Shown here piece by piece: positions 17,178-17,305 of a stretch of 17,305 nucleotides of DNA (positions are counted from its first letter, which is position 1; every line of letters starts with the position of its first letter). Under the pieces are notes generated by a model that was not told the origin of the DNA, did no database searches, and saw only the letters and a program-made list of their open reading frames with translations. This DNA comes from DATDCV01 sp036524155 (GTDB lineage Bacteria; Verrucomicrobiota; Verrucomicrobiia; Limisphaerales; UBA8199). Where the stretch lies: NCBI GenBank assembly GCA_036524155.1, contig DATDCV010000687.1:1-17305 (forward strand), in the 5' to 3' direction. The position numbers and the translations under genes are program-made.

Positions 17178-17210
17178 ACTACTCAGGTGACCGCCACAGT
17201 CCTGAGTAGT
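17178..17210. promoter_or_regulatory. Perfect 10-bp inverted repeat before tnsA
   Basis: ACTACTCAGG (17178-17187) and CCTGAGTAGT (17201-17210) are exact reverse complements separated by 13 nt. The proximal arm ends 10 nt from the tnsA start codon, with an AT-rich spacer. It may be an operator for a dimeric regulator, or a stem-loop in the tns mRNA leader that controls tnsA translation. A structural role at the transposon end is also possible. No T-run follows, so it is not an obvious terminator. Confidence 0.7.
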
Positions 17211-17244
17211 AGAACAAAGAGAGGCCGAACAGCATGCAGCGGAG

Positions 17245-17261
17245 TCGCTGTTCTTCGCTGT
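17245..17261. repeat. Two TCGCTGT direct repeats, 10-bp period
   Basis: TCGCTGT occurs at 17245-17251 and again at 17255-17261, one helical turn apart. An 11-13 bp imperfect dyad (TGTATACGTTACA, 17259-17271) overlaps the second copy. This lies in the region expected to hold the tns promoter and the tnsA-proximal transposon end. The repeats are short and could be chance. Confidence 0.4.
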
Positions 17262-17305
17262 ATACGTTACAAGTTCTTGGAACTGAGGCTTGTACCCGGC
17301 CGTTT

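Larger units (their letters stand above)
8446..17305 (-). mobile_element. Tn7-like transposon, tns gene end (partial)
   Basis: Four contiguous genes encode TnsA, TnsB, TnsC and TnsD homologues in the canonical Tn7 order, all transcribed leftward, with two further genes in the same direction after tnsD. All catalytic residues look intact, so the machinery may be active. The transposon end next to tnsA should lie at or beyond 17168-17305, and the other end beyond the cargo to the left. I could not identify either end, target-site duplications or TnsB-binding repeats by eye, so the bounds given are those of the gene block, not of the element. No tnsE, cas genes, CRISPR array or glmS attachment gene is visible. 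Confidence 0.75.

Noticed and set aside
8320..17305. CRISPR-associated transposon
   Set aside because: No repeat array, no Cas effector genes and a full-length TnsD instead of a short TniQ; only a Cas4-like nuclease is present.

Overview
The window reads as a Gram-negative bacterial chromosome segment: a tripartite efflux operon on the left meets the transposition genes of a Tn7-like transposon on the right. The inner- and outer-membrane efflux parts require a two-membrane cell. The large, insertion-bearing permease, the lipoprotein adaptor, the weak Shine-Dalgarno signals at many starts and the fairly high GC are compatible with Verrucomicrobiota or a related group, but this taxonomic guess is weak and rests on no marker gene.

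Layout. Positions 1-1055 hold no gene I can support, but contain a perfect 15-bp GC-rich inverted repeat (848-862 / 923-937). Positions 1056-8319 (+ strand) form a compact four-gene operon: a polytopic membrane protein resembling DUF5692, an RND periplasmic adaptor lipoprotein, a 1198-residue RND permease and a NodT-type outer-membrane factor lipoprotein. The genes overlap or are separated by at most 18 nt. Positions 8320-8445 are a convergent junction. Positions 8446-17167 (- strand) carry, in transcription order, tnsA, tnsB, tnsC, tnsD, a Cas4/RecB-like PD-(D/E)XK nuclease and a classical AAA ATPase. The four tns genes overlap end to start. The nuclease starts 16 nt after tnsD and the ATPase follows after 56 nt, so all six could be one transcript. 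Positions 17168-17305, upstream of tnsA, hold a 10-bp perfect inverted repeat and a short direct repeat; this is where a regulatory region and one transposon end are expected.

How the parts work together. TnsA (E63, D117, K136) and TnsB (D302, D390, E425) have the catalytic residues of a heteromeric cut-and-paste transposase. TnsC has an intact AAA+ core. TnsD has the TniQ zinc-finger start plus a long C-terminal DNA-binding half, as in site-specific target selectors. No tnsE, Cas effector gene or CRISPR array is visible. The slot after tnsD is taken by the nuclease-ATPase pair, the most interesting part of the window: it could be an extra targeting or end-processing module, or a defence cassette carried as cargo. 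Neither transposon end could be delimited by eye, so whether the efflux operon is transposon cargo or host DNA is open.
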